A stretch of DNA of 64,000 nt from Ensifer sp. MPMI2T (GCF_004827385.1 NZ_SRXN01000008.1:124001-188000), one strand, 5' to 3'; shown: positions 51,048 to 60,760, counted from the stretch's first letter. The notes: generated by a model from the sequence alone, not told the origin. A program made the numbers and translations.

Positions 51048-51372
51048 GATAACATCCCCATGTTAGTGACACTCGCCAGCATAGTAACAATCCTTCACGG
51101 GAAAGAAAGCGAAATATACTAGACTTTGGCTCTCAAGAATAGAAATAACATCTGTCAATTCAATGGGATATTGTTATCCGGGCAAATGTTGGGCTTTCTT
51201 CGGAGTGAGCGCCCGCAGCAATTCGCATTTTCGAAACAAAGCACATTCTACAACGCCAGCGCGTGGAGATGTCGGCGGCGGCGCCGAAGAAAAAAGGCCG
51301 TGCGGCGTTCGCGCCGCACCGGCCTCTATCATTCTGTCGATGGATGTCGCCCGCTATCGCGGGGGCCGCCGC
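51048..51372. other. nap promoter region and azu 3' flank
   Basis: No gene. The nap operon promoter must lie here. A TTG-N9-CAA match at 51171-51185 has the wrong spacing for a standard FNR/NnrR box. The terminator of the pseudoazurin gene is at 51288-51326. Confidence 0.5.
51288..51326 (-). terminator. Intrinsic terminator of the pseudoazurin gene
   Basis: On the minus strand GGCCGGTGCGGCG and CGCCGCACGGCC form a strong hairpin followed by TTTTTT, 47 bp after the azu stop. Confidence 0.88.
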
Positions 51373-51819
51373 TTACAGTGCCAGCGCCGTGAAGGCGGCG
51401 TCGAGACGCTCCTGCGCCTTCTTCGGGTTCTTCGCCCCTTTCGCCGCGTCGAGATTGGCGGGGCTGTCGCCGACCTGCACGACGCCCACCATGCCCATGC
51501 CGTAATGCGGCGTGCACTTCACGCCATAGACGCCCGGAGTCGTGAACGTGACCTTGTAGTTCTCGTTGAGCTTGCTCTTCAGCACTTCCGCGCCATCCGG
51601 CAGCATGCCCTTGATCGTCTCGACATTGTGACCCTTGTCGGTCGGGACGAAGGTCACGGTGTCGCCGGTGGCGATCTTCAGCGAAGCCGGCTCAAAGACC
51701 ATCACGCCGTCCTTGCCCTTGTTAAGCATGTGCACTTCAAAGTCTGCAGCAAACGCCGGGGTGGCGATCAGCATTGCCACCGCAGCGAGGCCAAGGCCCT
51801 TTTTCATCATTGTCAGCAT
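51373..51819 (-). CDS. azu: Pseudoazurin
   Basis: A 148-residue blue copper protein with a Sec signal ([20 protein letters not shown]). Copper ligands: His in [11 protein letters not shown], Cys, His and Met in [18 protein letters not shown]. It donates electrons to NirK and possibly to NorC in the periplasm. The ATG at 51819 has GGAGAAG upstream. An NnrR-type box is centred about 84 bp before the start. Confidence 0.96.
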   Translation of the reverse strand: MLTMMKKGLGLAAVAMLIATPAFAADFEVHMLNKGKDGVMVFEPASLKIATGDTVTFVPTDKGHNVETIKGMLPDGAEVLKSKLNENYKVTFTTPGVYGVKCTPHYGMGMVGVVQVGDSPANLDAAKGAKNPKKAQERLDAAFTALAL

Positions 51820-51896
51820 TTCATCTTCTCCGTTGAACCCCGGGCCCTTGCCCATGGTTGTCGCCCCGGAAATAGGCCGATGCCGACCTCTCGACT

Positions 51897-51910
51897 TTGA
51901 CGCGCGTCAA
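51897..51910. promoter_or_regulatory. FNR/NnrR-type box 9 (azu)
   Basis: TTGACGCGCGTCAA is a perfect 14-bp palindrome fitting TTG-N8-CAA, about 84 bp before the azu start. Confidence 0.75.
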
Positions 51911-52135
51911 ACAACGCGCAACATGACAACCGATTGCCGCAGCCGGCCTGCTCCCCGCGTGCACGCGAACCACGAGCTGCGATCGTCGACGGCATCGCAA
52001 CTCTTTCGCCCTCACATCTGCGCCGCCAACGCGATTTCGACGGCAGCCCCATCGTCGCGGAGCCTTGACAGATTACGTCTATCGGATTAAGACTGACGAA
52101 ATTCAGAAATCGTCACTCGTAATTCGTGGAATGAA

Positions 52136-52744
52136 ATGAGCGAACTCGCAGACACCGGCGTCGACGCGACCAGGCAGGAAAACGTGACGCGGATCCTCGA
52201 TTCCGCCGAGCGGCTGTTCCGGCATTACGGCTACAGCAAGACGAATGTCGCCGACATCGCCCGCGACCTCGAAATGTCGCCCGCCAATATCTATCGCTTC
52301 TTCGCTTCGAAGACGGAGATCCACCAGGCGCTTTGTGCGCGCATGCTGGCGGCGAGCTACCAGCAGGCCCATGAGATTGCCCACCTCCCGTTAAGCGCCT
52401 CGGAGCGCCTCCGGCGCTATGCGCATGCGCAACACAAGATGACGGTCGAGACCATGCTCGACCAGCAGAAGGTCCACGAGATGGTCGTCGTGGCCATCGA
52501 GCGGGAATGGCACGTCATCGAAAAGCACATCGATCGAATCGACCAGCTCCTGGCAGAGATCATCCGCGAGGGCATCGCGACCGGCGAATTCGTCGAGCAG
52601 GACCCGGAGGTCGCCGCCCGATGCTTCGACGCCAGCGTGATAACCCTCTGTCACCCGCAGATCGTCGCCCAATGTCTCGCGAAGCAAAACCGCGCGACGC
52701 CCGACGAGCTGGTCGAATTCGCGATCAGAGCACTGAAGAAATAA
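52136..52744 (+). CDS. TetR-family transcriptional regulator
   Basis: A 202-residue TetR regulator. The helix-turn-helix is at residues 14-60 (ILDSAERLFRHYGYSKTNVA, DLEMSPANIYRFFASKTEIH), and the C-terminal region is a TetR ligand domain. It is immediately upstream of and on the same strand as the RND genes, so it is probably the local repressor of the efflux pump. Confidence 0.92.
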   Translation: MSELADTGVDATRQENVTRILDSAERLFRHYGYSKTNVADIARDLEMSPANIYRFFASKTEIHQALCARMLAASYQQAHEIAHLPLSASERLRRYAHAQHKMTVETMLDQQKVHEMVVVAIEREWHVIEKHIDRIDQLLAEIIREGIATGEFVEQDPEVAARCFDASVITLCHPQIVAQCLAKQNRATPDELVEFAIRALKK

Positions 52745-52799
52745 TCGAGCCAGAAATTTTCGAGCCGCATGGCGGCAGACAGGATCAGGAGTGCCAGAG

Positions 52800-53945
52800 A
52801 TGTTTTCACCAAAGGCCCTCGAACAGAGAACCCCGGTCGTCGCCAAGCTCGCGGCCGCGCTTGCCATTACCGTCGCCCTCTCCGCCTGCTCGGAAGAGAA
52901 GGTGGAGACCAAGGAAGTCATCCGGCCGGTCAAGATCGTCGAGATCGCGGCGGCCGGCAATGTACGCGAACTCGACTATTCCGGTTCGGTGAAGGCGCGC
53001 ACGGAGATGAATCTCGGCTTCCGCGTCGGCGGCAAGATCACCGAAAGGCTTGTCAATATCGGCGACCGAGTGAAGCCGGGCGACCTGCTCGCCCGCATCG
53101 ATCCGACCGATTATGAACTCGCCGTGAAAAGCGCCGTGGCAAATCTCGCCGCCGCTGAAAAGCAGGTGGAAACGACAGCGCTCACCAAGATGCGGGCGGA
53201 GCAGCTCTTCACCCGCGAATTCTCATCCAAGGCTGAGCTCGATCAGGCGACGCTTCTTTACGATCAGGCGGTCTCCACGCGGGATGCCGCCGCCTCCTCG
53301 CTCGACCAGGCGAAGAACCAGGTCATCTACACGGACCTGAAGTCGGACCAGAACGGCATCGTCACCGCGATCAATGCCGATATCGGTCAGGTCGTCGGCA
53401 CCGGCACACCGGTGGTGACCGTCGCCGTCGATGGCGAGAAAGAAGTGCAGATCGCCGTGCCCGAGATGGATATACCGCAATTCAAGCCGGGCAACACGGT
53501 CAAGGCGCGCTTCTGGTCAGACGAAGCACTCGTGCTCGACGGTCATGTACGCGAGGTTTCGGGCAGCGCCGACCAGCAGTCGCGGACTTTCTCCGTGCGC
53601 GTCAGCCTGCCGGCCGACCCGCGCGTGCTGCTCGGCATGACGGCCATGATCGAGGCGGTCGCCGCCAATGCTGAGCCGTCAGTCTCCATCCCGTTGAGCG
53701 CGCTTGCCGAAAAGGACGGCCGGAAGCTCGTCTGGGTGGTTGATCGTGACAGCTCGACGGTGCATGCGCGCGACGTCAAGCTCGCCGAATTCACCGGCGA
53801 TGGCGTTCGCGTCGCCGAAGGGCTTGAGCAGGGCGATCTCGTCGTTGCCGCCGGCACGCAATTCATGACGGAAGACCTGAAGGTGAAGCTGCCAGCCGCC
53901 GACCAACAGTCAGCGCTTGCCGAAACGGACGAAGTGCTTCGCTAA
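52800..53945 (+). CDS. RND efflux periplasmic adaptor (membrane fusion) lipoprotein
   Basis: A 381-residue membrane-fusion protein. A lipobox LSAC near residue 27 marks a lipoprotein. The barrel-sandwich and hairpin domains follow (MNLGFRVGGKITERLVNIGD, VKPGDLLARIDPTDYELAVK, LFTREFSSKAELDQATLLYD, IYTDLKSDQNGIVTAINADI). The ATG at 52800 has AGGAG eight bases upstream; a GTG at 52791 is less likely. It links the RND pump to an outer membrane channel, which is not encoded here. Confidence 0.92.
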   Translation: MFSPKALEQRTPVVAKLAAALAITVALSACSEEKVETKEVIRPVKIVEIAAAGNVRELDYSGSVKARTEMNLGFRVGGKITERLVNIGDRVKPGDLLARIDPTDYELAVKSAVANLAAAEKQVETTALTKMRAEQLFTREFSSKAELDQATLLYDQAVSTRDAAASSLDQAKNQVIYTDLKSDQNGIVTAINADIGQVVGTGTPVVTVAVDGEKEVQIAVPEMDIPQFKPGNTVKARFWSDEALVLDGHVREVSGSADQQSRTFSVRVSLPADPRVLLGMTAMIEAVAANAEPSVSIPLSALAEKDGRKLVWVVDRDSSTVHARDVKLAEFTGDGVRVAEGLEQGDLVVAAGTQFMTEDLKVKLPAADQQSALAETDEVLR

Positions 53946-53978
53946 CCCTCCATTTATCGATAGAACGGAACGACGGCC

Positions 53979-56900
53979 ATGCATGCCTCCACTGAGGACA
54001 GGAAACCGTTCAACCTCTCGCGCTGGGCAATCGGCCACCCGAGCATCGCGCGCTTCCTCTTCGCGCTGATCATCATCACCGGCGCCCTCGGCCTCGTACG
54101 CATGGGCCAGCGCGAAGATCCGGAATTCACCTTCCGCATCATGGTTATCCAAGCCGTCTGGCCGGGCGCATCGATCGAAGAGATGCAGGACCAGGTCGTC
54201 AACAAGATCGAGCGCAAGCTGCAGGAAACGCCGCATCTCGATTTCGTCCGCTCCTACACGCGCGCCGGCAGCGCCATCATCACGCTGCAGGTCGAAGGCG
54301 ACACCAACGCTGAAGAGGTGGCCGACGCTTTCTACCAGGTACGCAAGAAAGTCGGCGATATCGACAACGAACTGCCGGAAGGCCTGCTCGGCCCCTATTT
54401 CAACGACGAGTTCGGCGATACCTTCATCACGCTTCATTCGATCAGCGGCGACGGCTACAGCTATCCCGAGCTCAAGAAGTTCGCGATCCAGGGCCGCGAC
54501 ATGCTCTTGACGACGCCCGGCGTCGAAAAGGTGTCGATCATCGGCGACCAGCCGGAGAAGATCTATATCGACGTCTCCTCCAAGGCGCTCGCGGAACGCG
54601 GGCTGACGCTCAATGATCTGCGCAGCGCTATTGTCGGCCAGAACAATGTCGATCTCGCCGGCTCCGTCGATACCGGCACGCGCTCCGTCCGCATTTCCGT
54701 CGAAGGCGGCGTCGACCGCGCCGAGGATATCCGTCAGCTGAGATTGCGCGCCGGCAACCAGGTCATCCGGCTCGGCGACATCGCCAGCGTCACCTCGGGT
54801 CTGGAGGACCCCTACTCACGCAAGTTCCGCTTCAACGGTCACGACGGCGTCCAGATCGGCGTGGTTATGGCGAAAGGCTTCAATGTCACCGACGTCGGCA
54901 AGGCGGTGGAAGCGACCTATGAACGGTTCGAATCCTCCCTTCCCTATGGCGTGTCGGTCGATCAGATCGCCAACCAGCCGGAAGTGGTGACCGACGCTAT
55001 CAGCGAGTTCATGCATGCACTCGTCGAGGCGTTGATCATCGTTCTCGTCGTCTCCTTCCTGTCGATCGGCTGGCGCTCGGGCCTGGTGATCGCGATCGCC
55101 ATACCGCTGGTGCTCGCCGCCACCTTCGCGATCATGTACGAATTCGGCATCGACCTGCAGCGCATCTCGCTCGGGGCGCTGATCATCGCGCTTGGCCTGC
55201 TAGTCGACGACGCGATGATCGTGGTCGAAATGATGGAGCGCAAGCTCGAGGAAGGCCTCGTGAAAATCGAGGCGGCGAGCTTCGCCTATTCCTCGACCGC
55301 TTTCCCCATGCTGACCGGCACGCTGATCACGACCGCGGGCTTCATCCCGGTCGGCTTCGCCGAATCGACCGCTGGCGAATATGTGCGCTCGCTCTTCTAT
55401 GTCGTCGGCATCGCGCTGGTGGTCTCCTGGTTCGTAGCCGTCTATTTCACACCCTGGCTCGGCTACATGATTTTGAAGCAGCGCCATCATGCGGGCACCC
55501 ATCATGACGTCTTCGATACCCGTTTCTACCGGCGCTTGAGGAGCACCGTCGCGTGGGCCGTGCGCCATCGGGTCATCGTGCTCGTCATGACGCTTGCGAC
55601 CTTCATGGCAAGCCTCTGGGCGTTCCAGTTCATCCCGAAGAACTTCTTCCCGCAGTCGTCGCGACCGGAAATTCTGGTCGATCTGTGGCTGCCGGAAGGA
55701 ACCAGCATCAAGGAGGTCGAGAAGCAGGCGAAGGCGCTCGAAGCACGGATGATGGGCGACGAGGACAAGCGCTTCATCGCCACCTATATCGGCGAGGGCG
55801 CGCCGCGCTTCTTCCTGCCGCTCGACCAGCAGCTTCGCAATCCGAACTTCGCCCAGCTCCTCGTCATGGCCAAGGACGAGCCGGCCCGCGAACGGCTGAT
55901 TGCAAAGCTGCGCACGGTTCTCGCCGAAGACTTCCCGTCGATCCGCGCCAAGGTGGACCGGCTGTTCCTCGGCCCGCCGACCGGCTGGCCGGTGCAGTTG
56001 CGCGTGATGGGCCCGGACCGCGCAGAGGTGCGCCGCATCGCCGATGAGGTGAAGGCGAAGTTCAACGAAAATCCCCTGCTCGGCGCCGTCCACGACGACT
56101 GGCTGGAGCCGGTGCCGGCGATGAAGCTGGTGATCGATCAGGACCGCGCCCGGGCGCTGGGCGTCACCTCGCAGCGCATCCGCCAGATGCTGCAGGCATC
56201 CATGTCTGGCGTGCCGCTCGACAATTTCCGCGACGGCGAGGAAACCGTCTCGATCGTCGCGCGTGAGCCGGACAGCAATCGCCAGCTGCTTTCGGCCGTC
56301 AACTCGGTCTATGTCCCGACCGATTTCGGCGGTTTCGTCCCCGTCTCACAGGTTGCCAAGGTCGTGCCGGTCATGGAGCAGGGCATCGAATGGCGCCGTG
56401 ACCGCCTGCCGACGATCACGGTCCGCGGCACGCTGCCTGATGGCGTGCAGTCGAACGACGTGACGATGAAGCTCTATGATGAGCTCAAGGACCTGCGTGA
56501 GGGTCTTGCACCCGGCTACAAGGTCGAGATCCAGGGCGGCGCCGAAGACAGCGCCGAAAGCCAGGCCTCGATCGCCGCCAAGGCGCCGATCATGCTAGTC
56601 GTCATCGTTATACTGCTGATGGCGCAGCTCCAGCACTTCGGCAAGGCGATGCTGGTGCTCGCGACCGGTCCGCTCGGCATCATCGGTGCGGCCGCCGCGC
56701 TACTCATCAGCGGCGCCCCCTTCGGCTTCGTCGCCATCCTCGGCGTCATCGCTCTGCTCGGCATCATCATCCGCAACTCGATCATCCTTGTCGACCAGAT
56801 CGATCAGGACATCGCGGCCGGCATGGAGCGCTTGGAGGCCATCATCGGCGCGGCGGTTCGCCGCTTCCGGCCGATCATGCTCACCGCGCTGACCGCCGTG

Positions 56901-57131
56901 CTGGCGCTGATCCCGATCTCGCGCGGCGTGTTCTGGGGTCCGCTCGCCTATGCCATGATGGGCGGTATCCTGGTTGCGACGGTGCTGACGATCCTGGTGC
57001 TTCCCGCCGGCTACGCGCTGTTCTTCGGCCGGGAGCCGAAGACGCAGAAGAGCGAGCCGCAAGCCGCCGAGCAGCGTACCGAAGATGATGCTGAGGAAGA
57101 GCGCTATCCCGCGCCGATCGCGGCAGAGTGA
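53979..57131 (+). CDS. RND efflux permease (AcrB-like)
   Basis: A 1050-residue inner-membrane proton-driven pump with the duplicated 6+6 membrane-helix layout. The proton-relay DD is in LGLLVDDAMIVVEMMERKLE near residue 410; the second half has LGVIALLGIIIRNSIILVDQ. The four porter subdomains are complete. The substrate cannot be read; TetR-RND pairs of this kind usually export drugs, dyes or lipophilic compounds. No outer membrane channel gene follows. Confidence 0.95.
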   Translation: MHASTEDRKPFNLSRWAIGHPSIARFLFALIIITGALGLVRMGQREDPEFTFRIMVIQAVWPGASIEEMQDQVVNKIERKLQETPHLDFVRSYTRAGSAIITLQVEGDTNAEEVADAFYQVRKKVGDIDNELPEGLLGPYFNDEFGDTFITLHSISGDGYSYPELKKFAIQGRDMLLTTPGVEKVSIIGDQPEKIYIDVSSKALAERGLTLNDLRSAIVGQNNVDLAGSVDTGTRSVRISVEGGVDRAEDIRQLRLRAGNQVIRLGDIASVTSGLEDPYSRKFRFNGHDGVQIGVVMAKGFNVTDVGKAVEATYERFESSLPYGVSVDQIANQPEVVTDAISEFMHALVEALIIVLVVSFLSIGWRSGLVIAIAIPLVLAATFAIMYEFGIDLQRISLGALIIALGLLVDDAMIVVEMMERKLEEGLVKIEAASFAYSSTAFPMLTGTLITTAGFIPVGFAESTAGEYVRSLFYVVGIALVVSWFVAVYFTPWLGYMILKQRHHAGTHHDVFDTRFYRRLRSTVAWAVRHRVIVLVMTLATFMASLWAFQFIPKNFFPQSSRPEILVDLWLPEGTSIKEVEKQAKALEARMMGDEDKRFIATYIGEGAPRFFLPLDQQLRNPNFAQLLVMAKDEPARERLIAKLRTVLAEDFPSIRAKVDRLFLGPPTGWPVQLRVMGPDRAEVRRIADEVKAKFNENPLLGAVHDDWLEPVPAMKLVIDQDRARALGVTSQRIRQMLQASMSGVPLDNFRDGEETVSIVAREPDSNRQLLSAVNSVYVPTDFGGFVPVSQVAKVVPVMEQGIEWRRDRLPTITVRGTLPDGVQSNDVTMKLYDELKDLREGLAPGYKVEIQGGAEDSAESQASIAAKAPIMLVVIVILLMAQLQHFGKAMLVLATGPLGIIGAAAALLISGAPFGFVAILGVIALLGIIIRNSIILVDQIDQDIAAGMERLEAIIGAAVRRFRPIMLTALTAVLALIPISRGVFWGPLAYAMMGGILVATVLTILVLPAGYALFFGREPKTQKSEPQAAEQRTEDDAEEERYPAPIAAE

Positions 57132-57366
57132 GCTCTGTGTCGCGTGGACTCTCCGGGCCAATTCATGCCTCGCAGGCCAATGGCTACGGGCCGACTTAAG
57201 AAGATGCGCTCAAGGAGGGATGCGGACGCTACCCCCTCTGGCCTGCCGCGATCATCGCGCTTGCCTGAGGCGCAAGCAACTGTCCGCGCGACCTGTGGCG
57301 CCGCCCCCGGCGCATCACCATCAACCCAGATCGTGACGCTCCTGAAGACCATAGACCGGCGTCGCA

Positions 57367-57576
57367 TCAATCGTCGAGGCGGAAGCCCACCTTCATCACG
57401 ACCTGATAATGCGCCACTTCCCCGTTGACGATCTGTCCCCGGATCTGGTCGACCTCGAACCAGTCGAGATTGCGCATGGTTTTTGAGGCGCGCGAAATCG
57501 CGGCTTCGATGGCGTCGGTAACCGAGGCCGTTGAACTTCCGATCAACTCTATCTTCTTGTAGACGTGCCCGCTCAC
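57367..57576 (-). CDS. Dodecin family flavin-binding protein
   Basis: A 69-residue dodecin (VYKKIELIGSSTASVTDAIE, AAISRASKTMRNLDWFEVDQ, IVNGEVAHYQVVMKVGFRLD), complete by length. The W in LDWFEV is the flavin-stacking Trp. Dodecins form dodecamers that store flavins. It begins with GTG six bases after AGGAGG. Confidence 0.93.
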   Translation of the reverse strand: MSGHVYKKIELIGSSTASVTDAIEAAISRASKTMRNLDWFEVDQIRGQIVNGEVAHYQVVMKVGFRLDD

Positions 57577-57601
57577 AGTAACCTCCTCGGGTTCTGATTG
57601 A

Positions 57602-57711
57602 TCCTACAGCGCCGTGCGTCTTTTCAGACGCACAAAGGTCGCTGTAACACTCGGAATTTGCGGCATGTTTTTGCCCTTAAATCGGCTCCGATTTAAGGAC
57701 ACATGCAGCAG
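57602..57711 (+). repeat. Dispersed rhizobial repeat, copy 4
   Basis: Full-length copy: CCTACAGCGCCGTGCGTC, GACGCACAAAGGTCGCTGTA, then AAATCGGCTCCGATTTAAGG and CATGCAGCAG. Same orientation as copies 1-3. Confidence 0.85.
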
Positions 57712-58255
57712 TCCGAACATCGCCCTCAGGCAGCGAAGAGTGCAACGGCGCGCTTGCACCGCCAATCATCGAGGACGATAGGACCAGCATGCGCCCGTTG
57801 GGTCGCGATTGCCAGCGGGCGCGGTCGGAATTTGCCGACCCTAAGCGTGATGCTCGCCTGGGTAAGCACTTCTCGACCCGCATAGTTTGCGCGACTCGGT
57901 CAGCGCAGGAACCGGCGCAAACGGCGCCGATCACGAAGAGTGCCACAAACTGGGGCATTTGGTCGACGGGCCATGCGAGCGCTACCGCCTTATATTGAAG
58001 CCTGCGTCAGTGTAGAACGGCTGTAAAAATCGACGCTTCCAAAGAAGCGATCGCGGATTTCGCGGATCGGAGAGCGCCTAAATCACCCACAAATCCGCAT
58101 GTTGCGGGATTTCTTGAATTGGATCCGATTTGAGCGTAAAATTACCACAGCAATTCAAAGCGTTACAGCGACCGTGCGAGCTGAGGCAGCGGAGCTGAAA
58201 CGTAAGGCGCACGCGAGGGTGACGCTTTGGTCAAGCTTCATACGTGGAGGTTGTC
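57712..58255. other. Intergenic region with a degenerate repeat copy
   Basis: No gene supported. A degenerate inverted copy of the dispersed repeat spans about 58096-58175 (GCATGTTGCGGGATTTCTTG, then CAATTCAAAGCGTTACAGCG). A minus-strand frame at 57677-57958 overlaps copy 4 of the repeat and is not convincing. Confidence 0.5.
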
Positions 58256-58615
58256 ATGCCAAACACTCTCATTGCGGGAAGAAGGGCCCAGGACTGGGCC
58301 AACCTGATCCTGGCGGTGTGCTTGTTCCTCTCTCCCTGGGTCATCGGTTTTGCGGCTGAGGCCGTGCCGACCTGGAACGCCTGGATCGCCGGCATCGTGC
58401 TTGGTGCGCTGGCGATTGCGGCGCTCTCGGCCTTCGCAGAATGGGAGGAATGGGTGAACATGGTGATCGGCCTCTGGCTGATCGTTTCTCCCTGGCTGCT
58501 CGGGTTCATGGCAAACATGAACGCGATGTGGACACACGTCATCCTTGGCGTGCTCGTCGCGGCATTGTCGGCCTGGGCTGTCTGGGACTATCGCCACCCG
58601 CAGTCGCATGCCTAG
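58256..58615 (+). CDS. SPW-repeat membrane protein
   Basis: A 119-residue protein with four membrane segments and two SPW motifs (CLFLSPWVIGFAAEA and WLIVSPWLLGFMANM), the definition of the SPW repeat family. GGAGG lies five bases before ATG 58256. The family occurs in rhizobia and actinobacteria with no known function. Confidence 0.88.
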   Translation: MPNTLIAGRRAQDWANLILAVCLFLSPWVIGFAAEAVPTWNAWIAGIVLGALAIAALSAFAEWEEWVNMVIGLWLIVSPWLLGFMANMNAMWTHVILGVLVAALSAWAVWDYRHPQSHA

Positions 58616-58720
58616 ATCATTTCAGAGTTTATTGAAACATTGAAATGATCTAACACTTTGAACTCACGCAATTCGGAACGGGGACTGCTACACTTTCCTT
58701 GGAATTGCGTGAGAGCGCCG
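58612..58720. repeat. Two adjacent short inverted repeats
   Basis: TAGATCATTTCA (58613-58624) pairs with TGAAATGATCTA (58641-58652), and CTCACGCAATTC pairs with GAATTGCGTGAG about 30 bases later. The first stem overlaps the SPW-gene stop codon. These resemble rhizobial intergenic palindromes. Confidence 0.65.
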
Positions 58721-58774
58721 CGCGTTCAAAGGAGCGCGCGGGAGCGCCCGTATTTTTCGATTGAACGTAACCTT

Positions 58775-58812
58775 CCCGCTTCCGGCCGGTCGCCGGAAGC
58801 GGGATTGTTTTG
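58775..58812 (+). terminator. Intrinsic terminator, SPW gene side
   Basis: CCCGCTTCCGGC pairs with GCCGGAAGCGGG, followed by ATTGTTTTG on the plus strand. It also abuts the thuB stop from the other side. Confidence 0.8.
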
Positions 58813-58815
58813 TCG

Positions 58816-59898
58816 TCAACCTACCGCGCGTTGTTCCTCTTCCGAAAGCGCGTCCGCCACATCCAGTTCGCGCCGCTCTGTTTCGGTTTCGATGGCAACA
58901 TCAAGCACCTTCTGCAGATTGGCGGCATGGCGGAAGGTGGGTTCGACGGTCTGACGGGCTGCGACCGCCTCGGCGAAGCGCTGGTAATTGGTCGGCACCG
59001 TCCCGGCGTCGAGCTCGCGCCAGATCGCCTTTTCGACATCGGGGCCGAGGCAGGCCTTGAGGAGCGAGCCGTCCGGCGTATGCATCACTTCCAGCGCGCC
59101 CTTGTCGCCGTGTAGCCGCAGCCTCAACTCGTTGAGATGACCCGTCGCCCAGCGGCTGGCATGGATCACGCCCATGGCGCCGTTCTCGAACTCCGCCGTC
59201 ATCGCGAAGCTGTCGTTCGCATCAAGGTCGTATTCGCCGATGCGGTTGTCGGGTGCCTTGTCGAACGCCTTCAGCCGGGCAAAGACCCGCTCGACCGCAC
59301 TGCCGGCGCCATAGCCGGCAAAGTCGAGGATATGGATTCCGACATCGCCAAGCACGCCATTGGAGCCGTGCTTGGTCGATAGCCGCCACAACCATTTCGA
59401 TTCGCTCGCCCAGTCGCCCCACGCCTTCGACACCAGCCAGCTCTGCAAATAGGACGCCTCGAGGTGACGCACCCTGCCGATTTCGCCCGCAAGCACCAGT
59501 TCGCGTGCCCGCTGAAGCGGCGCGACATTGCGGTAGGTGAGGTTCACCATATTGACCACACCGGCGCGCTCCGCTGCGTTGGCCATTTCGGCGGCCTTGT
59601 CGTAGTTTTCCGCCAGTGGCTTTTCGCATAGCACGTGCTTGCCGGCGGCGATCAGGGCCAGCGTCGTCGGATGATGGGCCTTGTCCGGCGTGACGTTGGT
59701 CGCCGCGTCGAATTCGCCCCAGGCGATCGCGTCTTCAAGCGACGTGAACACGCGGGTAATGCCGTGCGTGTCGGCAAAGGCGCGCGCCCGCGACGGGTCG
59801 ACGTCGACTGCAGCGACAAGCTTGACGCCATCGATCTTGGCAAAGGCTAGCGCATGGCTGTTGGCCATGCCGCCGGTTCCGAGAATAAGCAAACGCAT
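58816..59898 (-). CDS. thuB: Gfo/Idh/MocA-family oxidoreductase ThuB
   Basis: A 360-residue NAD(P)-dependent oxidoreductase. The N-terminal Rossmann fold has LLILGTGGMANSHALAF, and EKPLAENYDKAAEM carries the conserved Lys of the family. It ends the thu operon eight bases after thuA. In Sinorhizobium meliloti, thuA and thuB act in trehalose catabolism through 3-keto-trehalose chemistry; this protein fits that role by order. ATG 59898 follows GAGG. Confidence 0.9.
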   Translation of the reverse strand: MRLLILGTGGMANSHALAFAKIDGVKLVAAVDVDPSRARAFADTHGITRVFTSLEDAIAWGEFDAATNVTPDKAHHPTTLALIAAGKHVLCEKPLAENYDKAAEMANAAERAGVVNMVNLTYRNVAPLQRARELVLAGEIGRVRHLEASYLQSWLVSKAWGDWASESKWLWRLSTKHGSNGVLGDVGIHILDFAGYGAGSAVERVFARLKAFDKAPDNRIGEYDLDANDSFAMTAEFENGAMGVIHASRWATGHLNELRLRLHGDKGALEVMHTPDGSLLKACLGPDVEKAIWRELDAGTVPTNYQRFAEAVAARQTVEPTFRHAANLQKVLDVAIETETERRELDVADALSEEEQRAVG

Positions 59899-59906
59899 GA
59901 TGGACC

Positions 59907-60698
59907 TCATCGATATCCTGCTTCGCCGGCCTGGTGGAGCTTCGGCCCCCGCTCGACGATCGGCTCCAGCGCCTTCTCCACCGGCACGTTCGGCGCATCA
60001 TGGATCGCCTTATACGTGCCCTGCGGATTGTGCGCCCATTTCACCGCGTTGCGCAGCACCGTCTGCACCGTCGCATCGTGATAGGTCGGATAGGTTTCGT
60101 GACCGGGACGGAAATAGAAGATGTTGCCGGCGCCGCGCCGCCAGGTCAGCCCCGAGCGGAACACCTCGCCGCCGGCAAACCAGGAGATGAACACCGTCTC
60201 CAGCGGCTCCGGCACGGAAAACTGCTCACCATACATCTCCTCGTTTTCCAGCACGAAATTCTCGCCGAGACCGGCGGCGATCGGATGGCGCGGATTGACG
60301 ACCCAGACGCGCTCGCGCTCGCCCGCCTCGCGCCATTTGAGCGCGCAGGGCGTGCCCATCAGCCGCTTGAACACCTTGGAGAAATGGCCAGAATGAAGCA
60401 CGATCAGCCCCATGCCTTCCCACACGCGCTTGGCCACCCGCTCGACGACGCGGTCGTCGACGGCGCCGTGGTCCTTGTGGCCCCACCAGACGAGAACGTC
60501 GGTCGAAGCCAGTCGTTCTTCGCTCAATCCGTGCTCCGGCTCTTGCAGGGTCGCCGTCGTCGCGGCAATCGCCGCTTCCTCGTTCAGCGCCGCCGCGATC
60601 GTGTTGTGCATGCCGTTCGGGTAAATCTCCCGAACCACCGCATTCTTCTGCTCGTGGATGTTCTCACCCCACACGATGGTGTTGATAGCCAAGGTCAT
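59907..60698 (-). CDS. thuA: ThuA trehalose utilisation protein
   Basis: A 263-residue ThuA-domain protein (glutamine-amidotransferase-like fold). Signature stretches are [40 protein letters not shown] and [20 protein letters not shown]. It lies between thuK and thuB, and thuA/thuB are needed for trehalose use in S. meliloti. The precise reaction is uncertain. AGGAG precedes the ATG. Confidence 0.93.
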   Translation of the reverse strand: MTLAINTIVWGENIHEQKNAVVREIYPNGMHNTIAAALNEEAAIAATTATLQEPEHGLSEERLASTDVLVWWGHKDHGAVDDRVVERVAKRVWEGMGLIVLHSGHFSKVFKRLMGTPCALKWREAGERERVWVVNPRHPIAAGLGENFVLENEEMYGEQFSVPEPLETVFISWFAGGEVFRSGLTWRRGAGNIFYFRPGHETYPTYHDATVQTVLRNAVKWAHNPQGTYKAIHDAPNVPVEKALEPIVERGPKLHQAGEAGYR

Positions 60699-60760
60699 TC
60701 TCCTCGTGGTTACGGCATCCGGTGCCGGTGCCTTTGTCTGGTGGTTGGCTTGCGGAGGTG

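Noticed and set aside
51171..51185. TTG-N9-CAA match upstream of napE
   Set aside because: The spacer is nine bases instead of eight and the half sites are not otherwise palindromic, so I did not count it as an NnrR/FNR box; nap may be regulated differently.
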